Shown: positions 16,622 to 26,316, counted from the stretch's first letter. The stretch is 64,000 nt of DNA from Bacteroidota bacterium (GCA_020160935.1 JAIUPL010000029.1:1-64000), one strand, 5' to 3'. The notes: generated from the sequence alone by a model not told the origin. Made by a program: numbers and translations.

Positions 16622-17869
16622 TTACTTATTCAGAACAACTCCATTTTTCACCTTGAATGCCGAAGCCCTGATTTTCAGCACATTAGCAAAAGGGTCGTCG
16701 TTCAACACTAGAAAACTGGCTTCATACCCTTCTTTAATTTTACCGATTTTGCGGCCCGGAAAAATGGCTGCGGGGGTATTCTCGCACAGGGCTCTGATCA
16801 GGTATGCGCCGTTTTGTTTCGCCAATGAATTCAGGTAGTTGATTTCGCCGCGAATGGTTCGTTGCGGATCGTCGGAAGCGATGACCAGGTTGGCGCCGCT
16901 TTCGAGCAAACGCGACAGCATTTTGCTCTGAAATTCTTTAACGGCAGGGCGGCTCACTGTCGATTGGGCATGCGAAAGCAGGGTAGCAATCGGCGTTCTT
17001 TTTTTGACCAGTTTTTTCAGATCGTCGTTGGATATTTCGAATCGTGCGGCGTTTCCAGTTCCATCCCAGTTGTGGCCGGGCAGATTCAAAAATCCGTCCA
17101 CCCCGATTTTAAGGCCAATGCGAACATCATCAGCCGTTTCAATGCGCGCCCAAACCCGTAAATTGGACTTGTGGGCTTTTTTCACCACTGCTTTGGCTAC
17201 GTCTTCCGAGAGTCCTTTACTTTCTTTGCCACCATTTACGGCGGCATCGAGCAGGTAAATAACAATCATATCCGGTTTTTGCGCTTCGATTTTTGGCCAG
17301 TTGGCGTTCAGGGCATTTTTGTTATCGACAAACCAGTAGGCATTTTCATTGAGTTTACGGCCTTTTTTGATGGCGTCGTATGATTTTGCCCAGTCTGCGG
17401 GGTTGGGTACATCCTGTGCAGGGCCTTCAAATTCCAAAAACGGTTCGCCATAGGAGCAGGTGATAGCGCCATTGGTAAAAATAGCATCCGGTGTATTGCT
17501 GTGATTAAAAGCGGGCTGTATATCCTTGCGGGATTCCTGGGTGTTATTCAAAACCTGTATGTAAAAAACGCCTTCATCCATATATTGCTTGATCATACTG
17601 GGCGCGGATTTTCCGCTAAAAAGACTGGAAGATGCCGCATCGCCCATGGGAGGAACCACCCAATTGCCGGTGAGGTCGATCACAGAGTCCACCTTGGCAG
17701 GTGCTTTTTGAGTAAGCAGGCCATTGACTACATACCAGGTGCCAGAAACGAATTCGACACCGGAATACCATTGACCATTGCGATATTCGTAGGTTTTTCC
17801 ATTGGTTTGAGTATGCGCCAAATGCGCAAACAGGCAAAAAACGAGCGTGGAGAAGAGTATCTTCTTCAT
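16622..17869 (-). CDS. Secreted amidohydrolase-fold protein lacking metal ligands
   Basis: A 415-residue protein with a signal peptide (MKKILFSTLVFCLFAHLAHT). The overall order follows the amidohydrolase family: an N-terminal beta part (SGTWYVVNGLLTQ, VIDLTGNWVVPP), a barrel, then a typical closing segment ENTPAAIFPGRKIGKIKEG with FLVLNDDPFANV and VFKVKNGVVL-like end. The usual HxH after the VLPG strand is missing: the segment reads VVPPMGDAASS. The place of the later metal His (VHAHT in relatives) reads RVWARIET. An Asp is retained in ASDDP. It is therefore probably not a metal-dependent hydrolase. The start at 17869 is chosen for the signal peptide. It converges with mscL. Confidence 0.7.
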   Translation of the reverse strand: MKKILFSTLVFCLFAHLAHTQTNGKTYEYRNGQWYSGVEFVSGTWYVVNGLLTQKAPAKVDSVIDLTGNWVVPPMGDAASSSLFSGKSAPSMIKQYMDEGVFYIQVLNNTQESRKDIQPAFNHSNTPDAIFTNGAITCSYGEPFLEFEGPAQDVPNPADWAKSYDAIKKGRKLNENAYWFVDNKNALNANWPKIEAQKPDMIVIYLLDAAVNGGKESKGLSEDVAKAVVKKAHKSNLRVWARIETADDVRIGLKIGVDGFLNLPGHNWDGTGNAARFEISNDDLKKLVKKRTPIATLLSHAQSTVSRPAVKEFQSKMLSRLLESGANLVIASDDPQRTIRGEINYLNSLAKQNGAYLIRALCENTPAAIFPGRKIGKIKEGYEASFLVLNDDPFANVLKIRASAFKVKNGVVLNK

Positions 17870-17985
17870 AAGGAAAGTTGATTCGCTGAAAGGGAAAGTG
17901 AGCAAAGTGGCCATGGGGTACAATTGCGCGGCAAAAGTAGCAGGACTGACGGGCTTACAGAGGGGTTTAACATCGTGTTTAGTAC

Positions 17986-18813
17986 TTATTTGCCTGGCTT
18001 TTTGGGTGTATTGGGATCTTCGTAGTCGATTTTTCCACCCCACATGCGCATTTGGCTGAGTATCCACTGTTGTCTGCGCCGTACCTCACTGGAAGGCTGA
18101 TCTGCCTTGTAAATCAAGGGATTGGGCAATACTGAAGCAAGTAGGGCCGCTTCCTGCCGATTGATATCGCGTGCACTTTTTTTGAAATAATACTGTGCTG
18201 CTGCCTCCGCTCCATAAATGCCGTCGCCAAATTCGATGACATTCAGATAGGTCGTCATAATGCGTTCCTTGCTCCAGGCGGTTTCAATCAGAAAGGTGAA
18301 ATAAACTTCCATGCCTTTACGTAGCCAGGAACGGCTCGGCCACAGGAATACGTTTTTCGCTGTTTGCTGGCTGATGGTGCTGGCGCCTCGTTTGCGTTTG
18401 TGCGTTTTGTTGTATTTGTATGCCTTTTCAATGGCTTCAAAATCGAAACCTTCATGTTCCAGAAAATCCTGGTCTTCGGCGCAAACAACGGCCAGTTGCA
18501 GGTGGGGCGACAGTTCATTAAGTGGTACCCAATAGTTATCCAGCCGAACATCCCGGTCTGATGCCCATGCCTGCTCCCAGGTTCGCTGAATCATCAGCGG
18601 CGTAATGGGTATCGGCAAAAAAGTGTACAGCAAGGTGAGGCCAATCGTGATACCGAAAAACCAAAGTGTAAGCCGAAAAATCAGGCGCCGGAAGTACTTC
18701 CCCCATTGCAAATTACCCATTTCGTCTTTCGGAATACCGCGATACCAACTGCGAAGGATACGTTTTATCAAGTTCAATGTCCCTGTTTTTACCGGCAAAA
18801 TTAACATGCACAT
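17986..18813 (-). CDS. mtgA: Monofunctional peptidoglycan glycosyltransferase
   Basis: A 275-residue membrane-anchored enzyme with one transmembrane helix (about 46-66) and a GT51 domain that polymerises lipid II into glycan strands. The five family motifs are visible: catalytic E113 in CAEDQDFLEHEGFD, GASTISQQTAKN, KGMEVYFTFLIET, WSKERIMTTYLN and EAALLASVLPNP. There is no transpeptidase domain, so it is the MtgA type, not a bifunctional penicillin-binding protein. The first ATG (18813) is kept; another in-frame ATG follows two codons later. It stands alone between the amidohydrolase-fold gene and the divergent MarR promoter. Confidence 0.93.
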   Translation of the reverse strand: MCMLILPVKTGTLNLIKRILRSWYRGIPKDEMGNLQWGKYFRRLIFRLTLWFFGITIGLTLLYTFLPIPITPLMIQRTWEQAWASDRDVRLDNYWVPLNELSPHLQLAVVCAEDQDFLEHEGFDFEAIEKAYKYNKTHKRKRGASTISQQTAKNVFLWPSRSWLRKGMEVYFTFLIETAWSKERIMTTYLNVIEFGDGIYGAEAAAQYYFKKSARDINRQEAALLASVLPNPLIYKADQPSSEVRRRQQWILSQMRMWGGKIDYEDPNTPKKPGK

Positions 18814-18882
18814 TCTTATTTTTCAGAACAGGAGCAACAAAGCCCAAATCATCCTTTACAAACGTGTGTTTTCCAATTATTT

Positions 18883-18913
18883 TTTGAAAACAAGGTTTAA
18901 AAAAATACTTTTG
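18883..18913 (+). promoter_or_regulatory. Near-consensus promoter of the MarR-esterase-GH20 unit
   Basis: TTTG at 18883-18886, a 19-base spacer and TACTTTTG at 18906-18913 match both boxes of the Bacteroidota promoter exactly. The transcript would begin near 18920, about 10 bases before the ATG at 18930. It is the best promoter seen in the window. Confidence 0.7.
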
Positions 18914-18929
18914 CCCAAATACACTGCCC

Positions 18930-19565
18930 ATGAAATACGAATTGTTGCAAGCACTAATTCCTTTACTGGAAGAATACGAACGCTCTTATCCCCAACAGCA
19001 ACAACTGCAGCATTTTGCGGTCTGGCTGGCGCGCCAAACGGCCTCTGAAGAACAGATCGGCCATAAAAACAGCCAGGATTCAGGAAATGAAGCCGCAACC
19101 ATTCAAACGAGAATCCTCTTTTTGAGCCGATATGCGCGTGCCTATGCTAAAAAAGCACTCGAACACTCGCCGCTTGGAAGCATAGACGAATATGCCTATC
19201 TCGAACTGGTGGCAAAAACAAACGGACTTACCAAAAGCGATCTCATTTATCGAAACCGGCATGAAAAGCCGACAGGCATGGAGATTATCCGACGTTTGCA
19301 GGCAAGTGGCCTGATTGAACAGACAGACGATCCTGATGACAAACGCAGCAAACAATTGCACCTTACAGAAACCGGCCGACAGACGCTGGAAGCGCATGCC
19401 GCCCAAATGGATCATGTTGCCTTCCTGCTTAGCGCCAACCTCAATGGGGCGGAAAAATTGCTGCTGCTGCAAATACTGGAAAAACTGGAAATCTTTCATC
19501 AGTTGTTGCAGGCAAAAGTAAAAGGTGGCGACTCTTCTGTTTTTGAACTCCCCAAACAGGAGTAA
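18930..19565 (+). CDS. MarR family transcriptional regulator
   Basis: A 211-residue protein. The centre has the winged helix of MarR: LSRYARAYAKKALEHSPLGSIDEYAYLELVAK, a recognition part SDLIYRNRHEKPTGMEIIRRLQASGLIEQ, the wing DDPDDKRSKQLHLTETGRQ, and a dimer helix near the end. The N-terminal 60 residues are a longer Gln-rich helical lead than in typical MarR proteins. It likely controls its own unit (esterase and hexosaminidase downstream at gaps of 24 and 63 bases) in response to a small ligand that cannot be read from sequence. Its promoter is at 18883-18913. Confidence 0.85.
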   Translation: MKYELLQALIPLLEEYERSYPQQQQLQHFAVWLARQTASEEQIGHKNSQDSGNEAATIQTRILFLSRYARAYAKKALEHSPLGSIDEYAYLELVAKTNGLTKSDLIYRNRHEKPTGMEIIRRLQASGLIEQTDDPDDKRSKQLHLTETGRQTLEAHAAQMDHVAFLLSANLNGAEKLLLLQILEKLEIFHQLLQAKVKGGDSSVFELPKQE

Positions 19566-19589
19566 TACGCTGAAAATCAATCAATAAAA

Positions 19590-20519
19590 ATGGAACGTGC
19601 AATGAGACTTTTTTTTCCGCTCCTGTTGCTTGCCTTTATGCAAACGCCTGGCATGGCGCAATTGCCCAGGGTTGCCTCCGGTACCATCCAACGACTGGAA
19701 CAATTTCCTTCCAGTCATATATCTGCCCGAAATATTGACATCTGGTTGCCGGATGGATACACACCTTCCAAAAAATATGCGGTGCTGTACATGCACGACG
19801 GGCAAATGCTGTTCGATTCCGCGGCCACCTGGAACGGGCAGGAGTGGGGCGTGGATGAAACAATGGGCACGCTGCTTCGGATGCATAAAATCACGAACTG
19901 CATCGTGGTGGGCATCTGGAACAACGGCGCCACAAGGCATTCCGATTATTTTCCGCAAAAACCTTTTGAGTTGCTACCCAAGTCCTTGCAAGACAGTCTG
20001 TTACACGAAAAAAGGAACGGCCAGAATCCACTTTTTCCCATTCCTGTCCGTTCTGATCTATACCTGAAGTTTCTGGTGACTGAACTCAAACCCTACATCG
20101 ATTCTCATTTTTCAACCCGAAAAGACCGTAAACATACCTTCGTGGCGGGTTCGAGTATGGGCGGCCTGATTTCTCTGTATGCTATTTGCGAATATCCGGA
20201 TGTATTTGGCGGGGCGGCTTGCCTGTCAACGCATTGGCCTGGCACATTCACGGTAGAAAACAATCCCGTTCCAGCGGCCTTCGAGCAATACGTAAATACC
20301 CATTTGCCTTCGCCTTCCCGGCATCGAATTTACTTTGACTATGGAACAGCGACACTCGATGCCTGGTACGAACCATTTCAGCGCAGGATCGATGCAGTCA
20401 TGAAACAACACAAATACAAAGGCCGACACTGGACAACCCGTAAATTCGAAGGTGCCGACCATTCCGAAAGAGCCTGGCGCACACGATTGGAGATTCCTTT
20501 CGTGTTTTTATTGAAATGA
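19590..20519 (+). CDS. Secreted alpha/beta-hydrolase esterase (esterase D-like)
   Basis: A 309-residue protein with a signal peptide ending GMAQ. The alpha/beta-hydrolase nucleophile is S189 in the AGSSMGGLISLYA elbow. The probable histidine is in ADHSERAWR near the end. YAVLYMHDGQMLFD and CIVVGIWNNG are the oxyanion-side strands typical of the putative esterase (Esterase_D/Fes-like) family, which removes acyl groups from sugars or siderophores. Its place between a MarR regulator and a hexosaminidase suggests it deacylates glycans, but that is inference. A second ATG at 19602 is a possible start. Confidence 0.85.
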   Translation: MERAMRLFFPLLLLAFMQTPGMAQLPRVASGTIQRLEQFPSSHISARNIDIWLPDGYTPSKKYAVLYMHDGQMLFDSAATWNGQEWGVDETMGTLLRMHKITNCIVVGIWNNGATRHSDYFPQKPFELLPKSLQDSLLHEKRNGQNPLFPIPVRSDLYLKFLVTELKPYIDSHFSTRKDRKHTFVAGSSMGGLISLYAICEYPDVFGGAACLSTHWPGTFTVENNPVPAAFEQYVNTHLPSPSRHRIYFDYGTATLDAWYEPFQRRIDAVMKQHKYKGRHWTTRKFEGADHSERAWRTRLEIPFVFLLK

Positions 20520-20582
20520 TTGGACGGAAAACTAATTTCGCCCTGCTATTGCCATTTTTCGCAAAACAAATCCTCCTTTTTC

Positions 20583-22481
20583 ATGCAGAAACTGTTCATT
20601 TTACTTGTTTTCGTGCTCACATCATCCTCGCTTTTCGCCCAAAACAATATTATTCCTCAGCCGGTATCGTTTGTTTACACCCGCAGCCAGCCTTTTAAAA
20701 TAAACGTTGGCACCACCATTGGCGGCAACAATGCCGAAGCGCAAAAAGCCGCCCGGCAGTTGGCCGATCAGATTTCTCGCGCCACTGGCTACCGTTTTAC
20801 CGTTCGTAAACAAGGCTCCATTCAACTCAACCTGAATGCCACTCCAAACCCGAAAATCGGCGACGAAGGGTACACGCTGAATGTAAGCAACACAAAAATC
20901 CAGATCAATGCCAACAAACCGGCAGGTTTGTTTTACGGGGTTCAAACCCTGTTGCAGTTGCTGCCACCCGAGATTGAAAGTGCAACGGCGGTGGCTGCCA
21001 AATGGAGCGTGCCAGCCTGTGAAATTATCGATTACCCTCGTTTCGGCTGGCGTGGTATGATGCTGGATGTAAGCCGCCATTTTTTCCCGAAAGAAGATGT
21101 AAAACGCTACATCGACCGGATGGCGCGCTACAAATACAATGTATTTCACTGGCACCTGACCGACGATGAAGGCTGGCGCATTGAAATCAAATCGTTGCCC
21201 AAACTCACACAAGTGGGTGCATGTCGTGTACAACGTTACGGGAAATGGGGCCTGCACGATGCTCCTAAAAAAACGGAAGCGCCGACGGACTGCGGTTTTT
21301 ATACCCAGGATGATATTCGTGAAATTGTAGCCTATGCTGCCGAACGCCACATCCAGATATTGCCTGAAATAGACGTGCCCGGCCACAATTCGGCCGCGGT
21401 GGCATCGTACCCGGAATTGTGTTGCACACAGGATTCCAGCATCATGGTCAGCCCGGGCCACCGATTTGCAGAGTGGTACGGTAACGGCCAGTTTAAAATG
21501 CTGGTAGACAATACATTGGATCCTTCCAGTGAAAAAGTGTACAGTTTCCTCGACAAGGTGTTTACCGAAGTGGCAGCCTTGTTTCCGTTTCCTTACATAC
21601 ACGCCGGCGGCGATGAGTGCTACCACGGATACTGGGAGCAAGACCCTGACTGTCAGGCGCTTATGCAAAAAGAAGGTTTGAAAACCACCCACGAATTGCA
21701 GAGTTATTTCACCAAAAGGGTAGAAAAAATTGTCAAATCCAAAGGCAAAAAACTGATCGGATGGGATGAAATTCTGGAAGGCGGTCTGGCCCCGGAAGCG
21801 GCCGTTATGAGTTGGCGCGGACTGGAAGGTGGTATCGAGGCTGCCAAGCAAGGCCATTACGTGGTGATGTCGCCCAATGATTATGTGTACATCGATTTGT
21901 TGCAGGGAGACCCTTTGGTTGAGCCGGACCAAACCAGTTATAAAAGTGTACGACTTCAAAAAGCATACACTTTCGAGCCTGTTCCGGAAGAAATAAACCC
22001 GACCTATATCCTGGGCGGGCAGGCCAACCTCTGGACGGAAAAAGTGCCCACCATTCGTCAAGCAGAATACATGACCTGGCCACGGGCGTGGGCAACTGCC
22101 GATATTTACTGGAGCCCGAAAGGCGAGAAAAACTGGGACAATTTCACGCGCCGCATGGAAAATCACATGCAACGCTTCGATGTTGGAGGTTTCAACTACG
22201 CGCGCAGTGCTTTTGATCCAATTGTAACTGGAAGTATGGTGGACGGGAAACTAATGGCCAATGTGACCACAGAAGTTAATGGCCTGGACATTTACTACAC
22301 CCTGGATGAAACCCTGCCCGATAAATACTCGCACAAGTACACGGGCCCGGTAGAAATCCCGGAAGGCAAAGCCGTTACGTTCAAAGTAGCCACCTACCAC
22401 AATGGGCAGCCATCGGGTAAAATGATTCCGATTTCAAGAGATGAACTGATGAAGCGGGTGGTGCCGGCTAAAGCGCCGTAG
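20583..22481 (+). CDS. Beta-N-acetylhexosaminidase, GH20
   Basis: A 632-residue secreted enzyme removing terminal GlcNAc or GalNAc from glycans. Residues 1-20 are the signal peptide (ending LFAQ). A GH20b-like N-terminal domain (about 22-150) precedes the barrel. Barrel motifs are FHWHLTDDEGWRIEIK at about 189-203, PEIDVPGHNSAA, and the catalytic pair D344-E345 in HAGGDECYHGYW. A small C-terminal beta domain (about 545-620, TEVNGLDIYYTLDETLPD) matches the chitobiase C-terminal module. The start at 20583 gives the signal peptide directly; the open frame runs further upstream and would overlap the esterase. It ends next to a strong palindromic terminator. Confidence 0.95.
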   Translation: MQKLFILLVFVLTSSSLFAQNNIIPQPVSFVYTRSQPFKINVGTTIGGNNAEAQKAARQLADQISRATGYRFTVRKQGSIQLNLNATPNPKIGDEGYTLNVSNTKIQINANKPAGLFYGVQTLLQLLPPEIESATAVAAKWSVPACEIIDYPRFGWRGMMLDVSRHFFPKEDVKRYIDRMARYKYNVFHWHLTDDEGWRIEIKSLPKLTQVGACRVQRYGKWGLHDAPKKTEAPTDCGFYTQDDIREIVAYAAERHIQILPEIDVPGHNSAAVASYPELCCTQDSSIMVSPGHRFAEWYGNGQFKMLVDNTLDPSSEKVYSFLDKVFTEVAALFPFPYIHAGGDECYHGYWEQDPDCQALMQKEGLKTTHELQSYFTKRVEKIVKSKGKKLIGWDEILEGGLAPEAAVMSWRGLEGGIEAAKQGHYVVMSPNDYVYIDLLQGDPLVEPDQTSYKSVRLQKAYTFEPVPEEINPTYILGGQANLWTEKVPTIRQAEYMTWPRAWATADIYWSPKGEKNWDNFTRRMENHMQRFDVGGFNYARSAFDPIVTGSMVDGKLMANVTTEVNGLDIYYTLDETLPDKYSHKYTGPVEIPEGKAVTFKVATYHNGQPSGKMIPISRDELMKRVVPAKAP

Positions 22482-22485
22482 ATTC

Positions 22486-22529
22486 CCGTAGGGTTATTTC
22501 CCGCAGATCTGCGGGAAATAACTCTACGG
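22486..22529. terminator. 44-bp palindromic bidirectional terminator
   Basis: An inverted repeat CCGTAG...CTACGG with arms of 22 bases centred on GCAGATCTGC (22503-22512) and only one non-Watson-Crick pair (G with T). It lies between the stop codons of two convergent genes (GH20 and the BNR protein) and is followed by TTTCTT on the + strand. Confidence 0.7.
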
Positions 22530-22533
22530 TTTC

Positions 22534-25296
22534 TTATGATTTTACCAACTTCCCAGCCTTTCGCCAGCCTTTTCCCTGAATATCGTAGATGTAAGTACCT
22601 GCTACAAGCGATCGCAAACTGACCTGTTCTGTCTGCTGCCGGAGTGTTACTTCCTGAACCACTTTGCCTTGTAAATCATACACCCTGCAAACGGCTCCAA
22701 GCGCCTGTACCCCTTCCGTTTCAATCGTTACCTGATCCACAAAAGGGTTGGGCCAGCACCTGACCTGCACCAATTGACGCGGATCGTTATTTCCTGTCAC
22801 CGGCAGAACGTTTTTGGAATATACGCCATTGGCATGTGTTCCCGCCACTACCAATCCGTCAGCCGGGCGACTCACCACCGATTCCACTACTACACGACCG
22901 ATCAGGTCCGGCGCTTCCAGCACCCATTGTGTTCCTGGTTGGCTGTTGGTATGTAAAATGAGCGTGTCGGCGCTGTATAATCCCATGCTCGTTCCACAGA
23001 AATATTTTCGTTTACCATCGGGTAAGGGGAGGATGGTCACAGAACGCACAGAAGGCCCGGTGCCGGTGCCACTCACGCTGCTTTCCAGATTTCCGGAAAC
23101 TTTTTGCCAACTCATACCCGCATCGATGGAATAGAACAGGCTGTAAATTCCATAATTGGAAAACGCTACCAGCACATGGTCTGCATTCAATGGATCCACG
23201 GCAATACTCGTAGTGTAGCCCGCACTCACAATTGCCGGATTGGTTAATGGCACCCAGTTAGGGCTTCCGGTATTTGCCTGATCTATACGATACAACTGCC
23301 TCCTGCTTGTACCCAGATACACCCTGTGCGTCGGATTGGATTCGGACACTGCAATGGCAGAGAATACATTGGCATTTCCACTGACACTTGCTACCAGGGT
23401 GTCCGGGAGTTGCATCCAACCCTGGGAAATGGAATCCCATGCGCCCGTCAAATCGATGCTGCCGAGTGCATTTTGGCGATAAAGCCGTCGATTTACAGGC
23501 AAGTACAATACGTTGGCATCATTGGGATCCAGTGCAAATGGATGGATAAACAAATAATCATTCTTATTGGGCCCGATCGGATCGATGCGCCGGAATGCTG
23601 AAATATTACCCTGAGCATCCATCACTACTTTAGCGATTCTGCCCTGTTGAATCGAAAGGATGTAAAAAGACTTTCCCGGAGCAATGGCGCCATAGGAACC
23701 ATCGCCGTTCACAGTTTGCCGCCAGGGCGCCTGTGGGTTTTCACTGTTTACAAAAAAATTGCCATTGTCCTGTAAACCAGTAATGATTGTGCTGTCGCCC
23801 GAAGCCTGCGGATCGATAATAATGGTGTAGCACTGGGTAGTGCGATATCCATTGTTGAGAGGTGTCCAGGTTACCTGTGCCGCATTGGCATCGTTGGTTC
23901 TGTGTACACCACCGTCGCTCGCACTGAGCAGTACGTTGGGATCAGAAGGCAAGAACAACATATCGTGCTGATCGGGGTGGTGATTTGGGTAAATTTCAAA
24001 AAATGGCAGGAAGGTGCCAGGCTTGTATCCACCTATATGCGTGGAATGGTCGGGTGTGGTGAAGCCATCGGTAGAACGGTAAATATTGGTGCCGCCAACA
24101 AATACATTATTGGTTCCAGGTTGCACTTTAACAACCAGATCATATCCACCCTGCGCAGCAAAGCGGTCGAACTCCGTACCAATAGCAGGCAGGTTTTCAG
24201 ACAGGTTTTGCCATTGTCCACCAGCGCCAGAGCCATCGCCGCTGATATAGGTATATTTCCACAGACTGGTCCAGTCTTCACTGTTGATGTACTCATTAAA
24301 GTGCCCGTAGCCCGGTGTGGAACCAAGGAAATACACTTCATTTTCGTTGTTCGGATTGATGCCGATTACAAAGCGATCAAATACGAATGGAAAGCCTGCG
24401 GCGGTATCCGGATTGATTCTTGTCCAGGGCATGCCAGTCTGAAAACGCCATATTCCACCGGCGCCTCCATCGCTGCTGGTCGTGGCATACACGGTTCCTG
24501 TAGAAGACACTGCCACATCGGTTGCATAAGAGTCGGCAGAATTGAGGGCCGTATTCCAGGAAATTCCCCCGTTGGTGCTTTTTAGAATAGCGCCATAAAC
24601 GGCAGCATACACTTCGTCTTCCACGGCAGCAGGATTGGTGGCTATGCGCCAGCACCCCTGCCATGAATCCGTAAAAGTTTCCAGATTGCCATTATCGGTA
24701 GCGCCCAGCGGCGCCCAGGTGAGGCCACCATCGGTGCTTTTGAACGCGCCATCCCCCAGATAGTAAGCGCCTGTAGCGCCCGCACTGTTGCCATATAATT
24801 CACCGGTAAGATAATACCAGGTATCGGTATGTCCTGGTCGTGTATCCTGCGCAATACTCACACAACTCTGGTGTGCATTCAGGGGCGTCCTGCGAGTCCA
24901 GGTGTTTCCGCCGTCTTCACTGAGCCAGATACCGCCGGAAACGCCACCGGCAAGAATCCTGTTTTCATTGGTTACATCGATGGCCAGTGCACGTGTGCGC
25001 CCTCCAACGTTCCAGGGGCCGCGCGATTCCCAATCAGGGCCAGAACGCTCGCTTGTAGCCATGGGTAGTCCCCGGGCAAATAGTCGTTCCTGCAAGGATA
25101 TACCTTTGGGAATTTCGCCAGTAGCCGGGTCAGCAAGGCGCATATGTTCCCATTCTTCCCTGAGTTCGCGATTTTCTTCCTCTTCACCACCAGGTATGTG
25201 CAAAAAAGCCTCAGGCTGTCTGACGCTATGGCTGATAAAAAACAGGCTGACAATCATGCTGGAGAGCATGATAAGGACGGGTAATGTGTTTTTCAT
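22534..25296 (-). CDS. BNR/Asp-box repeat T9SS type A cargo protein
   Basis: A 920-residue protein with a signal-anchor-like start (MKNTLPVLIMLSSMIVSLFFISHS). Several Asp-box blades of a sialidase/sortilin-type propeller are present: LSEDGGNTWTRR, KSTDGGLTWAPLG, KSTNGGISWNTAL and SIDAGMSWQKVSG. This protein class is often annotated as glycosyl hydrolase, but no catalytic residue can be assigned. Residues 845-920 form a type A sorting domain: RCWPNPFVDQVTIE, CRVYDLQGKVVQEV, LVAGTYIYDIQ and KLVKS. It should be exported by T9SS. It ends next to the palindromic terminator at 22486-22529. Confidence 0.85.
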   Translation of the reverse strand: MKNTLPVLIMLSSMIVSLFFISHSVRQPEAFLHIPGGEEEENRELREEWEHMRLADPATGEIPKGISLQERLFARGLPMATSERSGPDWESRGPWNVGGRTRALAIDVTNENRILAGGVSGGIWLSEDGGNTWTRRTPLNAHQSCVSIAQDTRPGHTDTWYYLTGELYGNSAGATGAYYLGDGAFKSTDGGLTWAPLGATDNGNLETFTDSWQGCWRIATNPAAVEDEVYAAVYGAILKSTNGGISWNTALNSADSYATDVAVSSTGTVYATTSSDGGAGGIWRFQTGMPWTRINPDTAAGFPFVFDRFVIGINPNNENEVYFLGSTPGYGHFNEYINSEDWTSLWKYTYISGDGSGAGGQWQNLSENLPAIGTEFDRFAAQGGYDLVVKVQPGTNNVFVGGTNIYRSTDGFTTPDHSTHIGGYKPGTFLPFFEIYPNHHPDQHDMLFLPSDPNVLLSASDGGVHRTNDANAAQVTWTPLNNGYRTTQCYTIIIDPQASGDSTIITGLQDNGNFFVNSENPQAPWRQTVNGDGSYGAIAPGKSFYILSIQQGRIAKVVMDAQGNISAFRRIDPIGPNKNDYLFIHPFALDPNDANVLYLPVNRRLYRQNALGSIDLTGAWDSISQGWMQLPDTLVASVSGNANVFSAIAVSESNPTHRVYLGTSRRQLYRIDQANTGSPNWVPLTNPAIVSAGYTTSIAVDPLNADHVLVAFSNYGIYSLFYSIDAGMSWQKVSGNLESSVSGTGTGPSVRSVTILPLPDGKRKYFCGTSMGLYSADTLILHTNSQPGTQWVLEAPDLIGRVVVESVVSRPADGLVVAGTHANGVYSKNVLPVTGNNDPRQLVQVRCWPNPFVDQVTIETEGVQALGAVCRVYDLQGKVVQEVTLRQQTEQVSLRSLVAGTYIYDIQGKGWRKAGKLVKS

Positions 25297-25489
25297 ACGC
25301 TTGATAATTTGGAGGCAAGATAACCAACATGGCTTTACACCAATACACCATTGTTACCTGGAAAAATTCCTTCAGAAAAAAATATTACAAACTATTTGTT
25401 GTTTTTAAAAAACAAAATGTTTTACTTTGTCTCGTCAATGAATTTGAAACCACACAACACATTGTTTACCACAAACATTTTTTGACTGT

Positions 25490-26311
25490 ATGGCACGTTT
25501 ACAACAGGTCCGAAGCCCTTACAATAGCAGCAGGGTGGCTACGACTGGTACGGCCGGGGAGGGGTGGACACAAGAACCCATTCTGTGGAAACTGGTCGTT
25601 ATTACTGCATTGGCATACCTCCTCTGGAGCGATAAAATTTCGATCGTACTGGGGCCGGTGAGCGATGCAAATGCATCGCATGTTACAGGAGCCGTGAAGG
25701 CATCCTTGTTTGGAGGAAGTGTTTTTACGGAGGAAGCGAATAAGAAAATGGAAGCCGTTTATGTAGAACTGAAACCGGGGAGTCTGGATAATACCACATT
25801 TGCCATCGATCCGGCATATGCAAAACGCAATGCTTTGGATAAAGAAGAAGTACGCACCCGAATGGAAAAATGCAGCGATTATATAGAGCGATTTGCACCT
25901 GTTGCCATGGCCGAAATGCGAAAATATGGCATGCCTGCGAGTATCATTCTGGCACAGGGGCTACTGGAGAGCAACGCGGGAGATAGCCGCTTGTCCAAAA
26001 ATGCCAATAACCATTTTGGTATCAAATGTTTTTCCAAAACCTGTAAAAAGGGACATTGCACCAATTTCTCCGATGATTCTCACAAGGATTTCTTCGTAAA
26101 ATATGGCAATGCCTGGAGTAGTTACCGGGCACATTCAGAAATGTTGAAAAAATCCAAACGATATCGGGCTTTGTTCGATCTGGATGCAACAGATTACAAG
26201 AACTGGGCAAAAGGACTGGAGAAGTCAGGATATGCAACGGATCGCATGTATGCCGAAAAACTTATGGCGCTGATCTACTCCCTGAATTTGCACCGCTTCG
26301 ATGGCGTGTAA
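25490..26311 (+). CDS. Membrane-anchored glucosaminidase-domain protein
   Basis: A 273-residue protein. Residues 32-48 (LWKLVVITALAYLLWSD) are a single transmembrane anchor after a positively charged start. The C-terminal glucosaminidase domain (about 130-268) has the catalytic glutamate E160 in AQGLLESNAG, then NNHFGIKC and YRAHSEMLKKSKRYRALF. C180, C185 and C190 lie in a short insertion. It is presumably an N-acetylglucosaminidase acting on peptidoglycan from the inner membrane. It resembles the secreted enzyme at 3590 in domain but not in anchor. Its stop codon is followed at once by the repeat element at 26317-26449. Confidence 0.85.
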   Translation: MARLQQVRSPYNSSRVATTGTAGEGWTQEPILWKLVVITALAYLLWSDKISIVLGPVSDANASHVTGAVKASLFGGSVFTEEANKKMEAVYVELKPGSLDNTTFAIDPAYAKRNALDKEEVRTRMEKCSDYIERFAPVAMAEMRKYGMPASIILAQGLLESNAGDSRLSKNANNHFGIKCFSKTCKKGHCTNFSDDSHKDFFVKYGNAWSSYRAHSEMLKKSKRYRALFDLDATDYKNWAKGLEKSGYATDRMYAEKLMALIYSLNLHRFDGV

Positions 26312-26316
26312 AAGGG

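Noticed and set aside
20622-22172. A 516-codon open frame on the minus strand
   Set aside because: Antisense of the GH20 hexosaminidase; no domain pattern, and the sense protein has a full catalytic motif.
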